A program made the translations under genes and the position numbers. DNA of 64,000 nt from Phocoena phocoena (Eukaryota > Chordata > Mammalia > Artiodactyla > Phocoenidae): positions 32,511,319 through 32,575,318 of the forward strand of contig NC_089236.1 of the NCBI RefSeq assembly GCF_963924675.1. The letters run 5' to 3'. Positions within the stretch are counted from its first letter, which is position 1. Each line of letters begins with the position of its first letter. The notes under the pieces are model-generated. The model made no database searches and was not told the origin of the DNA. It saw only the letters and a program-made list of their open reading frames with translations. Positions 34,255 through 46,865 of this stretch are shown one piece after another.

Positions 34255-34266
34255 AAAACGAGGTTG

Positions 34267-34667
34267 TACCTACGTATAAATATAGATTAAGTTGTCACTC
34301 AGTATAGTCCCATTCCCAATAGCCCAGACTTTGTTGAAACAATGAGCTGCTAATAGCTCGGAAACTGCAGGCTGGACCTAGAGTCGTCCTTCTCAGCTCT
34401 AGGTGAACTGTCACTAGTAAACTGACTAAAAATGAATGCATATAATCAATGCACACTTTAGGGTTTTCTAAAAATTATTTTTTAAACGAAGAAATTTTCT
34501 AATGAAATTTTAGCCAATTATGTCTGTTGTGTTTGTTTGGCAGTTTCCGCTAATGTTGAAAATATGTTTCAAGCTAGTCTAAGTAAATAGTCTGGAAGGA
34601 TATGGATTGAAAATGAATCTTTTCAATCTACTGGTTCATGCAGTCACAATTATTTTTTTTTTGTACT
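34267..34667. other. No gene seen
   Basis: Unique-looking DNA between the second L1 and the next SINE. Confidence 0.45.
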
Positions 34668-34916
34668 CTGGGGTATGCTTTTTTTTGTTTTGTTTTGTTT
34701 TGTTTTTTTGCGGTACGCGGGCCTCTCACTGCTGTGGCCTCTCCTGCTGCGGAGCACAGGCTCCGGACGCGCAGGCCCAGCGGCCATGGCTCACTGGCCC
34801 AGCTGCTCCGCGGCATGTGGGATCTTCCCGGACCGGGGCACGAACCCGTGTCCCCTACATCGGCAGGCGGACCCTCAACCACTGCGCCACCAGGGAAGCC
34901 CTGGGGTGTGCTTTTT
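34668..34916 (-). mobile_element. CHR-family SINE, minus strand, with TSD
   Basis: The SINE lies at about 34686-34900. On the + strand it opens with a T-rich tail containing (TTTTG)n, then GCGGTACGCGGGCCTCTCACTG, and ends CACCAGGGAAGCC. CTGGGGTATGCTTTTT (34668-34683) and CTGGGGTGTGCTTTTT (34901-34916) are a 16-bp target-site duplication with one difference. Confidence 0.95.
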
Positions 34917-35215
34917 AAAGAACTTTTTAATACCTTAAAAACAGCAATTCTGTCCATGTTCTGTATTGCTAAAAATTTATTTCCAGTCAATACGACTTAC
35001 ATTACCTAGTTAACATCGTTTTTTAATTTTATATATCTGTTATAATCAGATATTGGAAATATTTTCATTTTAAAGAAAAACAAACATCAAAAAAGAACCA
35101 AAATGAAAAATATGAGCCAGTCAGTTGTGAATATTTCTGGAATTGACATCAACATTTTAAGACTTTTTTTTTCACATTGAAACCTGATATTAAAAGGTAA
35201 GAGAGATTACCCCCA
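34917..35215. other. No gene seen
   Basis: AT-rich unique DNA between two repeats. Confidence 0.4.
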
Positions 35216-35390
35216 GACCATTGTTTCCAAAATGTTCTTTCTCCAACTAGGGGTATCTTACGAACACAATAATCATCTTAGAAATTTATTGAGAAACAGA
35301 GAACCTACCCCCAGAGGCTCTGCTTCAGTAGGTCTGGAATGAGGCTTCCCAATGATTATGACACACAGCAAGGTTTGGAACCACTGATAG
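35216..35390 (-). repeat. MER5A-type hAT (Charlie) MITE remnant
   Basis: The reverse complement reads CAGTGGTTCCAAACCTTGC near the start, then TAATCATTGGGAAGC, CCAGACCTACTGAAGCAGAGCC, and TCTGGGGGTAGGTTC, the MER5-type order. Confidence 0.75.
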
Positions 35391-37300
35391 TTTTTCTCAT
35401 TATGTATAATTTATAGAGTGCTAGTTTCTGGCTTTTGACTAATCATTTTCATGTAATGACTGACAAGAAAAAAATGAGTCTAACTTTTAAAAATTTAACC
35501 TTGAACTATCATCCAAAAGTTATAAAATCATGCTAAGTTTCAAAAAAGAAAAAGGAAAAAAGAATATATAATTAGTAGGTGGAATCATTAATTTTTCACC
35601 AGTTTTCTTAGGAGCAAATGCTGGGCACAATGAAAAAGAATGTTGAACTGTGAATAAGACATGTTTGGCTAAAAGTAATTGAGAAATAACTGTAAAAATG
35701 AGCCAAACTGTAAACCACAAAACTACTAAAAAATATCTAACAGGTTGCCAAGGTGATCCATGTTACCAATTACCAATACATGAAAAAAAAAACACAAAAA
35801 ACGCCACCATTATTCAGGACTGTCAGTGAGGTGTATGTACTTAAGGAATGGACTTCCCGATAATGTCCTTGGAAGGCTTGACTGTGGCATAGAAAAAGAA
35901 TCTTCTAATAAATATCCATATGAGGTACAGATTTTGCAGCTACATTTTTAAGTCAGGCTGCCTCCATCTATGTATTGCTAGAATGGTTCATCAGTCTTCC
36001 AGGGAGAAACACAGTGGGACATACCTTCTTTGAGCTTCCTTGATTTAAAAGAAGGGACAAGGAGTGAGTGGTCTGAGCCGGGGGTAAAAACGAATTTTAA
36101 AACTTAGGTCACTCATTCCCTCATTTTCCCAGTGGGGTGGTTCTTTTAAGCCATCAGGCTCTGTCTTCCCCGCTGACGCCCACCCACCTCAGAAGAAATC
36201 TCAAGCTGAAATGGAGGGCCACCTAACTTCATGACTGCTCAGACACATCTCCTCTCGGGTTTCCTGGCACACACCCTAGCAGGCGCTCTCTCTTCAAGAG
36301 GCCAACTATCTCACATGTGATCTATCATTTCAGGAAGTGATTATCCTGTCACCCACACCAGACTGGGGCCAGGAGAAGCAGCTTGGGCCCTGGATTCCGT
36401 CTCCTCATAGTCAACTCCTCCTTCCCAGGTGATAGTCACTCCAATCAAGTAACCTGATTCTAAAAGCCTGTGTACTGTCACTTCCACTAGAAGTTGTTTG
36501 GGAATGCTTTGGTTTGTTTGGCCCAAGTGAGCAAGATGTTGGCATCCTGTATCACTAAAAGCAAAGGCCTACAGAGAACCCAATAAGACAAGCTGGGCTG
36601 CAGGTTTCTACACTGGGAGGCTCTGGAACACAATCAGCAGTGGTCTGGGTCTGCCCCTGGAAGAAAGTTGGTGGGGACTCTAGGTACCACAAAGAGCTGG
36701 CTTTCCGGATGAGGTTTAACATTCATACGATGTGCTTTCAGAACACTGCTTGATATCAGAGCACTCCTCATCCCATATTCAGATTTTAGGACTTTCATCT
36801 CTCTGGCCATTAAGAGAAAGAACTTTGGTTGAGTGAGGATGGATGGTCTACTCTGATTTCTCCAGAGGGCTACTGTAGACCAATCGTGATGGAAATCTAC
36901 CGTGCCGTTTATCATCCAGTCCACTGCTAAGCTATATGTTAACACAAATTCTCTCTACCAAAAAAATAAAAGAAAAAAAATGGATGCACAGCCTCATGGT
37001 AAGGTTAGACTTCATTTATTCTCTGAACACTATGGGAGAAGTCATGATTGGTAGTAAATTTGACAGTAAGGAACTTTGTTGACTGAGGAATTAAGAGCAT
37101 TAATAACAAATAAGCTCTTTTCTCATTTATTATACTGAGAATGCAGTGTTTTAGAAGTACAACCAAATATTTTAAAGTTGAGGATTTAGTAAAAATAACC
37201 TTTAAAAGAATATTCCAAAAAAGCTTATTAAGGAATATCTGAGATACCTTATATATAAAATTCACAAAAAAGATATATACATTTAAAAAATATTATTTAT
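35391..37300. other. No gene seen; unique DNA with an A-rich tail at 36959
   Basis: About 1.9 kb. The segment 36040-36955 is less AT-rich than its surroundings and ends with an A-rich run at 36959-36979, so part of it may be an old retroposed sequence on the + strand. I recognise no parent gene and see no target-site duplication. A 103-codon minus-strand frame (36634-36945) lacks an ATG start. Confidence 0.35.
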
Positions 37301-37500
37301 GGGCTTCCCTGGTGGCGCAGTGGTTGAGAGTCCTCCTGCCGATGCAGGGGACACGAGTTTGTGCCCCGGTCCAGGAGGATCCCACATGCCACGGAGCGGC
37401 TGGGCCCACAAACCATGGCCGCTGGAGCCTGTGCTCCGCAACGGGAGAGGCCACAACGGTGAGAGGCCCGCGTACCGCAAAAAAATAAATAAATAAAAAA
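37301..37500 (+). mobile_element. CHR-family SINE with a 14-bp internal deletion
   Basis: It opens GGGCTTCCCTGGTGGCGCAGTGG and ends in an A-rich tail with (AAAT)n. Where other copies read GCTGAGCCTGCGCGTCCGG, this one jumps from GGCCGCTG straight to GAGCCTGTGCTCC, a 14-bp loss between two GAGCCTG direct repeats. The flanks share AATATT/ATTTAT-like sequence but no exact duplication is visible. Confidence 0.93.
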
Positions 37501-39954
37501 AACAATATTTATTATATAGTTTATAGGTATTTTCTTGTCTTAATTAAAAATTATTAAAAGAAGAAAATAGTACATCTTAGAAAATTTCAACAAGTAAATT
37601 TCAAGTCTTTCCTCCTTGGAATTTATGGACTGAATATCTAACCAGTGGGATGGGACTAATTTGTTTAGTGTTTGAAGCACACAAATGACTTACTATGCTC
37701 ACTATCATAGGACACTAATTTCTTTCAGGGCACTGAATGATATTCAGGTAGTTGCCTCCCTGGAAAGAGCAGGACAAGCAATAAAATTATTAAATACACA
37801 TAGAGTTCTTTCAAGGAAGAAAAAAAAACCAACATTGAATTGAAAGGCCTTCTTTCCCTACTTGCCAGTAAAAAGAGGAATCTGTAGTTATGATAGGGCT
37901 ATCTTTATACCAATTCTGACCATCTCAATACAAACAAATATAAAGCTATGGTGAGGAATAGCTTGCTAAAACAAGCCTATGATACTAGTTCCTCTACATT
38001 TTAAGGACATTTCAGCCAGGATGTACCTTTAGTCTATTCAATTAAGAGACACATACGTTAAATTTATACCTAAAAAAATACTTTGAAATTTATTACTATG
38101 TTTATACAGTAGCTGCTTTTAAAAATCTCATGAACTTGACTATTTCTAAGGATCAACACACTTTTAAAGGGAAGCTATAATAGTATAATTGTGCCTCACA
38201 TGTTTTCTCTTACCATTATAATATTTTTTTCTTCCCCAAGTACCTATAACAATTAGGCTTTACAATGAATTATGAGCCAGGTTAATAACATTTTCTCAAA
38301 TTAAAGTAGCACGATAGACCACGCAATTGGTAGATATCACTTGGTCATTTATTTTTCAAAAGGGGTCTGTTCTCATTTATGTTGAGTTGATTTTCAGTTT
38401 CAACACATTTCTGGCAACTAAATCATAAGTCTCTAAAAATAAGGTTTTATAAAGAGAGGGGGGAGTTACCAGTATTAACTGAATCTAATACCTATATGAA
38501 TTACAATTGGTTGGTTCTAGCCAAATGAATTATTTTACCTTAGGCCACAGTACTGCAGTTTCAGATGGAAATAAAAGGAAGAACCATTGATCTGTCTCCT
38601 ACAGCCTCTGGGCATTCCAGTACTGCATTTAGCCTGGATAAACAGTTGTTATGATATGCCTACCACCCACCTCTGAGGGACTGGTGTCAAATTAATCTCC
38701 ATGTCATCAGTACCTTCTCAACAGGTTTTAAACAGTCTTCTCTTTTTCTCTAAGTCCCAGATCAACAGTTGTCAGGGTCTGAGTCAAGCTGTGCTTCTGC
38801 CCACAGTGGCACTGTCAGCACTGTCAGCTACTCAAATAATTTTTTAAGCAGAGCAGCCGGTTGCCTTCAGCAGCAATGCTTTTGGGGGCACTTCGTGCTG
38901 TTCACCCAGAGTCTCTGGCTGCTCTACAACTGTGCTAGTTAAGGGATCGACAGAAGGAACAACAAATGGCTACAATTAGCATTCGCCCTGCTCTCGCAAA
39001 AGAATTTCATTGCTATGGCAACGGGAGTTGCCCAGACAACATAGGGCTTTGGCTGAGAATAGTGTACTGCATTATACCAAGAACAGAACAAAATAGCCAG
39101 AGATCAGGCTCTCGCTTCACGGCACAAAGATCTCTGCCACCATATTTAAGTTTAATTAACGAGAGCTGATTTCTTAATTTTGTAAGACAAGGTTCTGGCT
39201 GCTAATAGCCTGAAACAAAATATCATTATTGATCCATTCTTTTAAAACTCCAGTAAAATAATTAGAGTGATCACATTAGGTGATCACATTAGATTCGTCT
39301 TAACTTGATTTTTCTATTTCCTACCTTAAGAGGCAGGCTTTACTTATATTGCTGTTAACAGTGTTATTTACAAACTCATTTTTCCCTCAATCAGTTGCTA
39401 TGATAGAAATGTATACAATGTTTGAAAAATTAACAGGAGCTTCCTTACACCTGGATGGATATTCAACCAAGCCTTAGCTGTGTGTAATTTTAGGAAGGAA
39501 CAACAATATCTAAGCAATTTATATCAAGAGCTACAATCGTACAGTTATAGAAAATCATTTAAAATCAAACAGAAGCCTGTTTATCACTGTTTTTAAAGTA
39601 AACTTTTAAAGCAGAAAGCTGAAAATGTCTTGAAATCGGTTTGGTAGTAATACAAGTAAAATGGAAAAAATTAATCTAAATGACACAGAAATAAGCTACC
39701 TTGGCTACCATTAAATGGCTCTGCATTCAAGCTACATAATTGGATCAGCCCCACGCATAGTCATGTAAACCATTCTGTGGATATGATCCAGGAGCACTTT
39801 TTAATGAGCCATGAAGGGGAGGATGTACAGGCAGCATGGGACAATGAGGTTAGTGGCTATTATTTGGCAGATGACGATCCTCTTTTCTAAAATTTCCAAA
39901 ACTCAAATATTTCCCCCTCCCAAACCAACATTCCTGTCAGCACGGGACCAAATA
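37501..39954. other. No gene seen; unique-looking DNA
   Basis: About 2.5 kb without a recognisable repeat or exon. A 13-bp unit GTGATCACATTAG is perfectly duplicated in tandem at 39267-39292. The block 38570-39180 is repeat-free and moderately complex, and ends with TTTAATTAACG. Confidence 0.45.
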
Positions 39955-40195
39955 TTATCATCAATAATAACAGTGAACATTTATTGAATGCACAGTGTTT
40001 TGTATGGCTTGTTAAATTCAGTTTTCACAATTACCCTATAAGGTGGGCATAGTTTCCACCCACTGACATATGATGAAACCAAGGTGCAAAGAGATTCAGT
40101 AACTGCCAGCATATAAGCAGAAAAGCTGAAACTCAAAACTAGGTCTATCCTATAGTATTCTCTTTATTTCAGCTATATTGTGTTACACCACAACT
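39955..40195 (-). repeat. MIR SINE remnant
   Basis: Antisense MIR: AACAGTGAACATTTATTGAATGC, ACAATTACCCTATAAGGTGGGCA, GATGAAACCAAGGTGCAAAGAG. Confidence 0.8.
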
Positions 40196-40499
40196 ACTAA
40201 TGTAGTAATTTTAAAGCTTCAGTCTTTTTTGAGAACAACAGTAAGTACAAATTCTAAAATGGGAAAAGTCTAAATGAAAACAAAATTAGCAGTACATATA
40301 ATAAGCATAATGATGCTCAATTTAGTCATATTTCTTAATTATCTGGGGATATGGATTAGTCGGTGTGAAGAGAGAGAGAGAGGAACTCTCACTGAGCATA
40401 TTAGTTACTGGTTTTGGTACAAAATGTCTGAAAACATACATACAAACAATCTGACCAGAAATTATAACCCTTAACTTATGTAGACATTTATTTTCATTT

Positions 40500-40819
40500 C
40501 ATAAAAGATTATTTTTAAATTTATTATTTATTTATTTATTTTTGGCTGCGTTGGGTCTTCGTTGCTGCGTGCGGGCTTTCTCTAGTTGTGGCGAGCGGGG
40601 GCTACTCTTTGTTGTGGTGTGCGAGCTTCTCATTGCAGTGGCTTCTCTTGTTACAGAACACGGGCTCTAGAGCGCAGGCTCAGTAGTTGTGGCGCACAAG
40701 CTTAGTTGCTCCTCGGCATGTGGGATCTTCCCGGACTAGGGCTCGAACCCGTGTCCCCTGCAATGGCAGGCGGATTCTTAACCACTGTGCCACCAGGGAA
40801 GCCCATAAAAGATTATTTT
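40500..40819 (-). mobile_element. Long-form CHR SINE, minus strand, with 16-bp TSD
   Basis: The SINE spans about 40516-40803. It is longer than the other copies because the tail-proximal tRNA-unrelated region (TTGGCTGCGTTGGGTCTTCG, GGGGGCTACTCTTTGTTG) is retained. The tRNA-like end is at the right (CACCAGGGAAGCC). CATAAAAGATTATTTT at 40500-40515 and 40804-40819 is a perfect target-site duplication. Confidence 0.95.
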
Positions 40820-42107
40820 AAAAAGTAAACACTTTATTAGTAGTAAATAGCTGTTAATGAAAAGTAAGATTATTTTATTGTATGGTAGAAATAATCCTGC
40901 TTTATAGTTTTTAAATGATACCTCCAGAGTTCAGGTCATACAGTATTACTTAGCACTTCAGTTAATGCCAGGTCAAAGAACAAAAACAAATAATTTTAGA
41001 GTTAAAAAAAATTGTTTATATATGTAGATAAATAAACTTGACTAAGTCTAATTTTAGTCCAATCTAATGGTAAAGGGCAAATATTAGAAGACTTTCCAGG
41101 AAATTCAGCTTCTACTTTCATGAATCACTAGATATTTATTTATGTAATTCTAATTTAAGAAAACAAGAGTTTTTGTAAATCATTAAACTTCAGACAAAAT
41201 GCAGTACAAAGTGATCTTTTTTTATAGTCATAAAAAATGCTATAGTAATGGAAGTCTGAAAAATATAGCTTTTTATCAAACTGATATTTTGGGACTCAAA
41301 ACTGTATTACATAGGGAAAATTACTTCATTTTGAACATGTTTGAGCAGTGGCACTATCGAGATTTTTGAGATAGAAAAACAATGTGTAAAATGACAGGGG
41401 AGAAAAGCAAGATCCTCCCTGATACTGCCTGATGGCCACTATTTTCCAAATAATACCTACGTTTAATTTGACCATAATTAAACGTCATTTATAATGAAAT
41501 AAACACATTAAAAAGGTACGTGCAAAGAAACTCAGTGCAGTTGTAGCTTCTATTCAATTTGGTATAAATGTTTCTTGTACTTACGAATATTTTAGGATAA
41601 TAGAAGCAAAATTGTAAAAGTGCCCACCAATACAAGATAAAATAATTAAAGGAATGTATGTGAAAGCCCTCTGAAAACTGTAAATGTGACATAAAAATGT
41701 GTGTTTCATCAAAAATGTGTTAGCTTTCAAAAGCTCAAAGAAATCACTCTTGATGTTTACTTATTTTAAGTAAATCAGTGGAGAAAAGAAGATGAAGTAC
41801 ATAAATTGCCTCCGCTTCTAACCCACCCCTTCCAATCTATCTCTATTTCTAAAACCCTCATCTAGGCCATCTCTAGCCTTCTTCTCCTGGGACACCTTCA
41901 CTTTTCAGCTATTTTTAAACAATTTAAATACATGCTGAACTCAAGGCAAAATTCCTCAGTTGACTGTTCCAATTTACTCTGTCACAAAACAGGAAGTAAA
42001 CACAACTTTTGTCTCCACCTTATCTTTCTGTACCCTAAATCATATTTTTGAGTGCATCTTCTATTCTAGAAAAAAGTAATCTGATTCTATTCAAGGATGG
42101 GCAGTTT
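40820..42107. other. No gene seen; AT-rich DNA
   Basis: About 1.3 kb of AT-rich DNA with no gene or clear repeat. Confidence 0.45.
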
Positions 42108-42295
42108 ATTGAAGTGATTCAGAGAATGGAATTTGCTGTCACATATCTGGGTTCAATTCCTAGCTCTGCCATTTACCAGCTTTATGATTTGGGGCAAGGA
42201 TTACTTAACCTTTTTGAGCCTCTGAATGAGACAATGTAAATAATGTACTCAACAATGTCTAACACGTAGTAAGTGGTCAAATACTGGCTGCTTTA
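42108..42295 (+). repeat. MIR SINE remnant
   Basis: TCTGGGTTCAATTCCTAGCTCTGCC, ATTTACCAGCTTTATGATTTGGGGC, TTAACCTTTTTGAGCCTCTG, GTAAGTGGTCAAATACTGGC. Confidence 0.85.
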
Positions 42296-42384
42296 TTCTT
42301 TATGGAATCTTATTTTTTGAAATAGATTCTCACTCCTCTCACCCTTTATGTCTGGGGCAATCTATTCTCTCTGTTTCTACCGTT

Positions 42385-42465
42385 TAGCAATTAGCATCTT
42401 GTAGACAGAAGTCCTGAGTTTGAATCCTGGCTCTGCCACTCAGTAGTTATAATTATCTGCAAAAG
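42385..42465 (+). repeat. MIR SINE fragment
   Basis: AGACAGAAGTCCTGAGTTTGAATCCTGGCTCTGCCACTCAGTAG is the core of a sense MIR. Confidence 0.8.
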
Positions 42466-42681
42466 AACCCTTTCCAATAATAAACATAGCACATTAAGAA
42501 TGAAAATCTAAACTATTTGCTTACATAAAAACATGCTTAAACTTGTAAAAATCAAAAGTTCCAGATTAGGGACAGATCCCAGACCAATCATCTCTGTGTC
42601 ACTTAAATTGTTAACGATCAGTCTTGTCAAACCAAACCTTAAATACCTTCCACTATCAATTCCTCAATTAAATGATTCTTA

Positions 42682-42912
42682 ATCATTACTATTTCTTTGA
42701 ACTGTTGCTATGTATTAGGCTGTGCTGAGAATCTTCCATGCATTATCTGACACAAATTTTTACAACAAACCAAGGCAGGAATGATTAGAATCACATTTTA
42801 TGGATGACATAACTGAGGCACAAGGAGCAAGTAACTTGCTCAAGGTTACACAACTAATAAGAGGCAGATGGTACTCTTGACCTCTATTCTCTACAGCCAC
42901 AGTTAGTGTCAC
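42682..42912 (-). repeat. MIR SINE remnant
   Basis: Antisense MIR: CATGCATTATCTGACAC, ATTTTATGGATGACATAACTGAGGCAC, AAGTAACTTGCTCAAGGTTACACAACTAATAAG. Confidence 0.85.
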
Positions 42913-43557
42913 AACATCCACCTGACCAATGAACTGTAGATTCAATGTTCAATTTTTGTGTTTAAATGCTTATATGTCCTGTGTTGTTCATGCAGCTCAT
43001 GTTACATACACATTCTCCTTAGAGTTAAAACTACATAGAGTCAGATTCAGCACTTATTTTCAACTATTTAGAAGTCACGGAACTTGATTCAATAACACAC
43101 AACCTGTAAGCACTAAATAAATGTTCACTGATAATGAAGAAAATGTGCACGGCCAGGGCAAAGTCAAGGTAGCATCACACGCACGCTAGAAATAATTTGC
43201 AATAAAATTATAAAATATTAAAACGTAATGAGTACAATCTCAATTAGGAAATTGAAAATCTGCTCATTAAACTTGCAGATGATACTTAGTTGGGCAGGGG
43301 TTACACACTTTCGAAGAAAGAAATACAATTTAAAATGACCTTGATAGATTAGAGAAATAGTTCATCAAAAACAGATAAAGTTCAATTAAGAGAAGAACAA
43401 AATGGCATACTTAAGAACCAAAAGCATACCACACAGATAAAAATGGGAATGAGTAGTTAGGCAAATTGATGGGGGGGAAAAAAAAAACCCAAGCCCCAAA
43501 TGAAACAACCTGATTATCTGTTGGCAATATGGGCTATTCTTCTCTCTACCTATCAGT
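42913..43557. other. No gene seen
   Basis: Unique-looking DNA, including a G/A homopolymer junction near 43471-43489. Confidence 0.4.
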
Positions 43558-43705
43558 GTCTTACAACTCTGGCTGCACTTCGGAATCACAAGGAAAGTTT
43601 TAAAAAATATTGTTCATCATGGACCAATTAAATCAGAATCCATGGAAATAAGGTTCTATATTGGTGTTATTTAAAAACTCTCTAGGTGTATTTAATGTGG
43701 CCAAG
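43558..43705 (+). repeat. MER5-type hAT MITE remnant
   Basis: CTCTGGCTGCACTTCGGAATCAC, GACCAATTAAATCAGAATCCATGG and TTTAAAAACTCTCTAGGTG follow the MER5A consensus order. Confidence 0.75.
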
Positions 43706-43892
43706 GTTCAAAATGACTGGAAATTATAACCAATCATATCCTTTATAGCCATATGAAGAGCCTTATGAAAATAATATCACAGCTGTTATGTGTGATTAGA
43801 TAGTGAGATATAAGTTCACAAAAAGAAGCTATTTAATAAAAAAAATCTAATATTAATCAATCATGATTCCAAATACTCAAGAAACATGATGA

Positions 43893-44072
43893 TAGAAGAT
43901 CTGTGGTTCTCCAAGTATAGTTCCTGGATGAGCAGCCTCTGGGAATTTATGAGAAATGCAAATTCTCATGCCCACCACAAACCTCCTGAATCCGTAACTC
44001 TGGGGTAGACCTAGCAACCTGTGTTTGGTTAAGCCTCTCAAGGGATTCTGATAGATGCTAAAGTTGAGAACC
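43893..44072 (+). repeat. MER20/MER5-type hAT MITE remnant
   Basis: TGTGGTTCTCCAAGTATAGTTCC, GAGAAATGCAAATTCTCATGC, CCTGAATCCGTAACTCTGGGG and GATGCTAAAGTTGAGAACCA give both termini (GTGGTTCTC / GAGAACCA) of a Charlie-type MITE. Confidence 0.75.
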
Positions 44073-44859
44073 AAGTTTTCTTACAGCGTCTGTTTTCTCT
44101 TATAATTACAATTAGGATTGTTATATGCTTTCTTTTGTAAGCCATCCCAAATTCTTCCTAGAAGTAAGTAAGGTATATAAATTATAAATTTTTAAAAACT
44201 CACATTTTAGCCAAGTGCTCATAATGTATAATGCCTTCATTACTGAAATACCTTTTATTAAAAGGATTCATGTGATAAATTCAGTGAAAAAAAAATCTGT
44301 TAAAATTGCTGCCAAAATTGTCCCGAAGCAGTTTGTTGGTTGGCTCAGTTTCTTTACCTTTCAACTGGCTCTGCTGGCATCAAGTAGACTAAGTTTAGTC
44401 ACAAGCATCTATACAGATCTATTAGCTGCTGCCTAATGGCCCAAAACCCTCAGGGAAGGAGGTGTGAGTCCACCTGAGATTTTTGCTTTCCCTTTACCAC
44501 TTATGTGCCACTGGGATTTAAGTCTGTCTCTGATTTCCATCCCTCTATCTCTACCTCATTACTCCAATAAATCAAGAGATGGTTATATGTATTAACAACC
44601 AAAATGTAAAAAAAAAAACCTACTCCTGGACTAGCAGCATTGAAAAATCATCACAAATAAACAGTAATAATAACTCCTCCTAGCTGAGAAATAAGACAGA
44701 AGAGATAACAACATTAAAATGTATGGTTTTTCCTTAATGGATGACATATTTTGAAAAGAAATACTGAGAAAGTTTCTTTCCTCCTCCTCTGTTTCTGATC
44801 TCCCTGCCCCTCACATTTTGTCAGTTATAATAAAAGACAAAAAGATATAATTTAATTGC
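44073..44859. other. No gene seen
   Basis: Unique-looking DNA with no gene or repeat identified. Confidence 0.4.
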
Positions 44860-45120
44860 TAATTAAAAATGCAAAACAATGAGAAACGATTTTGCCTAAT
44901 TGCTGAAAATTGTGAAACACATCTAGTGCTGTTGAAGGTTTGAGGAATGGACACAGTCACTGGATGCTGGTAGGAGTATAAATTAGTATAATCTCTTCAC
45001 TGTTCCCACGTTAGTGTGGCAATATGAATAACAAAGCCTTAAAATTGTTCATATCTGTTAACTTGTCCTGAATAAATAGTGCTGTTTATTAAACAGTAAA
45101 AAATTTTAAACCATGTAAAG
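44860..45120 (+). repeat. Ancient L1-like fragment
   Basis: AATGCAAAACAATGAGAAACG, GGACACAGTCACTGGATGCTGGTAGGAGTATAAATTAG and GTGGCAATATGAATAACAAAGCC resemble the ORF2-to-3'UTR part of old L1 or HAL1. Confidence 0.65.
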
Positions 45121-45287
45121 GTAAAACCCTAAAGAAGCTGGTTAAAAATGTAGGGCCCATCCTTACTATGGGATAGTCTAATACCACATTTTATAGAGAA
45201 GGAAGCATGGTAAGTAATGAACTTAAGAACACATACTTAGTAAACTACATATCATTTTCCCCCTTCCATAAATTAGAATCAACATTT

Positions 45288-45953
45288 AAAAACTAAGAGT
45301 ATGGTTCAACTGCTACGGAAAACAGTATGGTGGTTTCTCAAAAAATTAAAAATAGAACTGCCATATGATCCAGTAATCCCATTTCTGGGTATATATCCAA
45401 AAGAATCGAAAGCAGGATCTTGAAGAGATATTTGCATTCTTGTGTTCATCGAAGCGCTATTCACAATAGCCAAGAAGTGGAAGCAACCCAAATGTTCATC
45501 AACAGATAACTGGATAAACAAAATGTTGTACATATATACTATGGAATATTATTCAGCCTTAAAAAGGAAGGAAATCCTGACGCATGCTACAACATGGATG
45601 AACCTTAAGGACATTATGCTAAGTGAAATAAGCCAGTCACAAAAAGACAGATGCTGTATGATTCCACTTATATGAGTACCTATAGTAATTAAGTTCATAA
45701 AAACAGAAAGTAGAATGGTGGTTGCCAGGGGCTGAGGGAAGGTGGAAATGGAGAGTTGTTGTTTAATGAGTTATAGAGCTTGAGTTTTGCAAGATGAAAA
45801 TGTTCTGGAGATCTGTTTGTGCAACAGTGTGAATATACTTAACATTACTGACCTATACACTTAGAAATTATTAAGATAGTAAATTTTATGTGTTTTTTTA
45901 AACCACAATTTAAAAAAAATTTAATAAAAATAAATAAATAAAAACTAAGAGTA
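45288..45953 (+). mobile_element. 5'-truncated L1 with perfect 14-bp TSD
   Basis: The insertion 45302-45939 starts inside the ORF2 C-terminus (ATGGTTCAACTGCTACGG..CCATATGATCCAGTAATCCC), runs through ACTATGGAATATTATTCAGCC and a complete 3'UTR, and ends in an (A/T)-rich tail with AATAAA. AAAAACTAAGAGTA at 45288-45301 and 45940-45953 is a perfect target-site duplication. It is an older subfamily than the L1 at 1-7531. The coding remnant has stops. Confidence 0.95.
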
Positions 45954-46865
45954 GCTTCTACTTCATATTAATTCTGTATCAGTTTAAAACTACCTTAATA
46001 TGTTGATATTTGACCTTGGAAGATATGATACATTTTTTTGTGACATATAAATGACAGTGATCTTCTAGGAGAAATGTATACATTTATTCACTTAATCTGG
46101 ATCTAACTCATCAATAGTAGAATCATGTGCATTGAACTGAATTTTTTCTTTGGTAATAGACTATGTATTCAAAAATAGTTTATAAAAAAAGCTACTCAAA
46201 TTTTATCATAAAATTAAATCTAAATGCATCACAAGTTTGTTACTTTGAGAGTTCACCTCTGATACACGTTTGTGAGTTACAAGTTGAGGACAAGGTTTTA
46301 CGGCAATAGTTTACCATACTCAATATTTCCTGATTAATAGTAAATATTAGGGCATAATGGAATTTATATCAGGATTAGCGTTGTAAGGCCCAACTTCAAG
46401 ACCCAGTTATGCCATCATGTGTTTATTCTTTCTTCCATGTATTCACATATTCACTCATGTATTCACTCATTCACTCATTTATTCATTCATTCATCTTACA
46501 AATGGTTTTCTGAAGTTTTACCATGACATAGCTTTTCTAGAATAATGTTCTTGTAGTGTCCCCAGTTCAGTCAGAAAAGTTAGAGGGGCCCTGAATTGCT
46601 CTCACATGACAACAAGGAGGAAAAGACAATGGACAGGTACACCAAAGGGAATTTAACAGAAGAGGGTAAATAAGCAGCAGAGTCTACAACATGCTTGCTC
46701 TTTTAACATATATTGACCAGACCTGTCATACTAAGGTCTCTCACTAGAACATCTGAGTGATGTGGAATATTATATTACTAGAAAGTAACACAGTCTTTCC
46801 TTTAATGGGCAGTTTGACATAAGTGTTACAGTGGAGTTCTAAGTTGTATCAAAATCTATTTATTC
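45954..46865. other. No gene seen; contains an ATTCA simple repeat
   Basis: Unique DNA with an ATTCACTC/ATTCATTC imperfect repeat at about 46437-46494. Confidence 0.5.

Larger units (their letters stand above)
28040..34266 (+). mobile_element. Second full-length L1, decayed, with 12-bp flanking repeat
   Basis: The L1 body runs from about 28222 (start with CAAGATGGCGGAGTAGAAGG) to an A-rich tail ending near 34258. AAAACGAGGTTG occurs at 28040-28051 and again directly after the A-rich tail at 34255-34266; it starts with AAAA, as L1 target-site duplications do. If it is the duplication, about 170 bp (28052-28221) upstream of the canonical L1 start were inserted with the element. ORF1 has two stops, ORF2 has several stops, a deletion of about 100 bp and a SINE insertion. 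Its ORFs are close to those at 2373-7143 but its 5'UTR is unrelated. Confidence 0.85.

Noticed and set aside
36634..36945. 103-codon minus-strand frame before an A-rich tract, as a possible retrogene
   Set aside because: No ATG start, no recognised family, and the A-rich tract is on the opposite strand from the frame.
45442..45675. 77-codon open frame as a small gene
   Set aside because: It is the ORF2 C-terminal remnant of the 5'-truncated L1 at 45302-45939.
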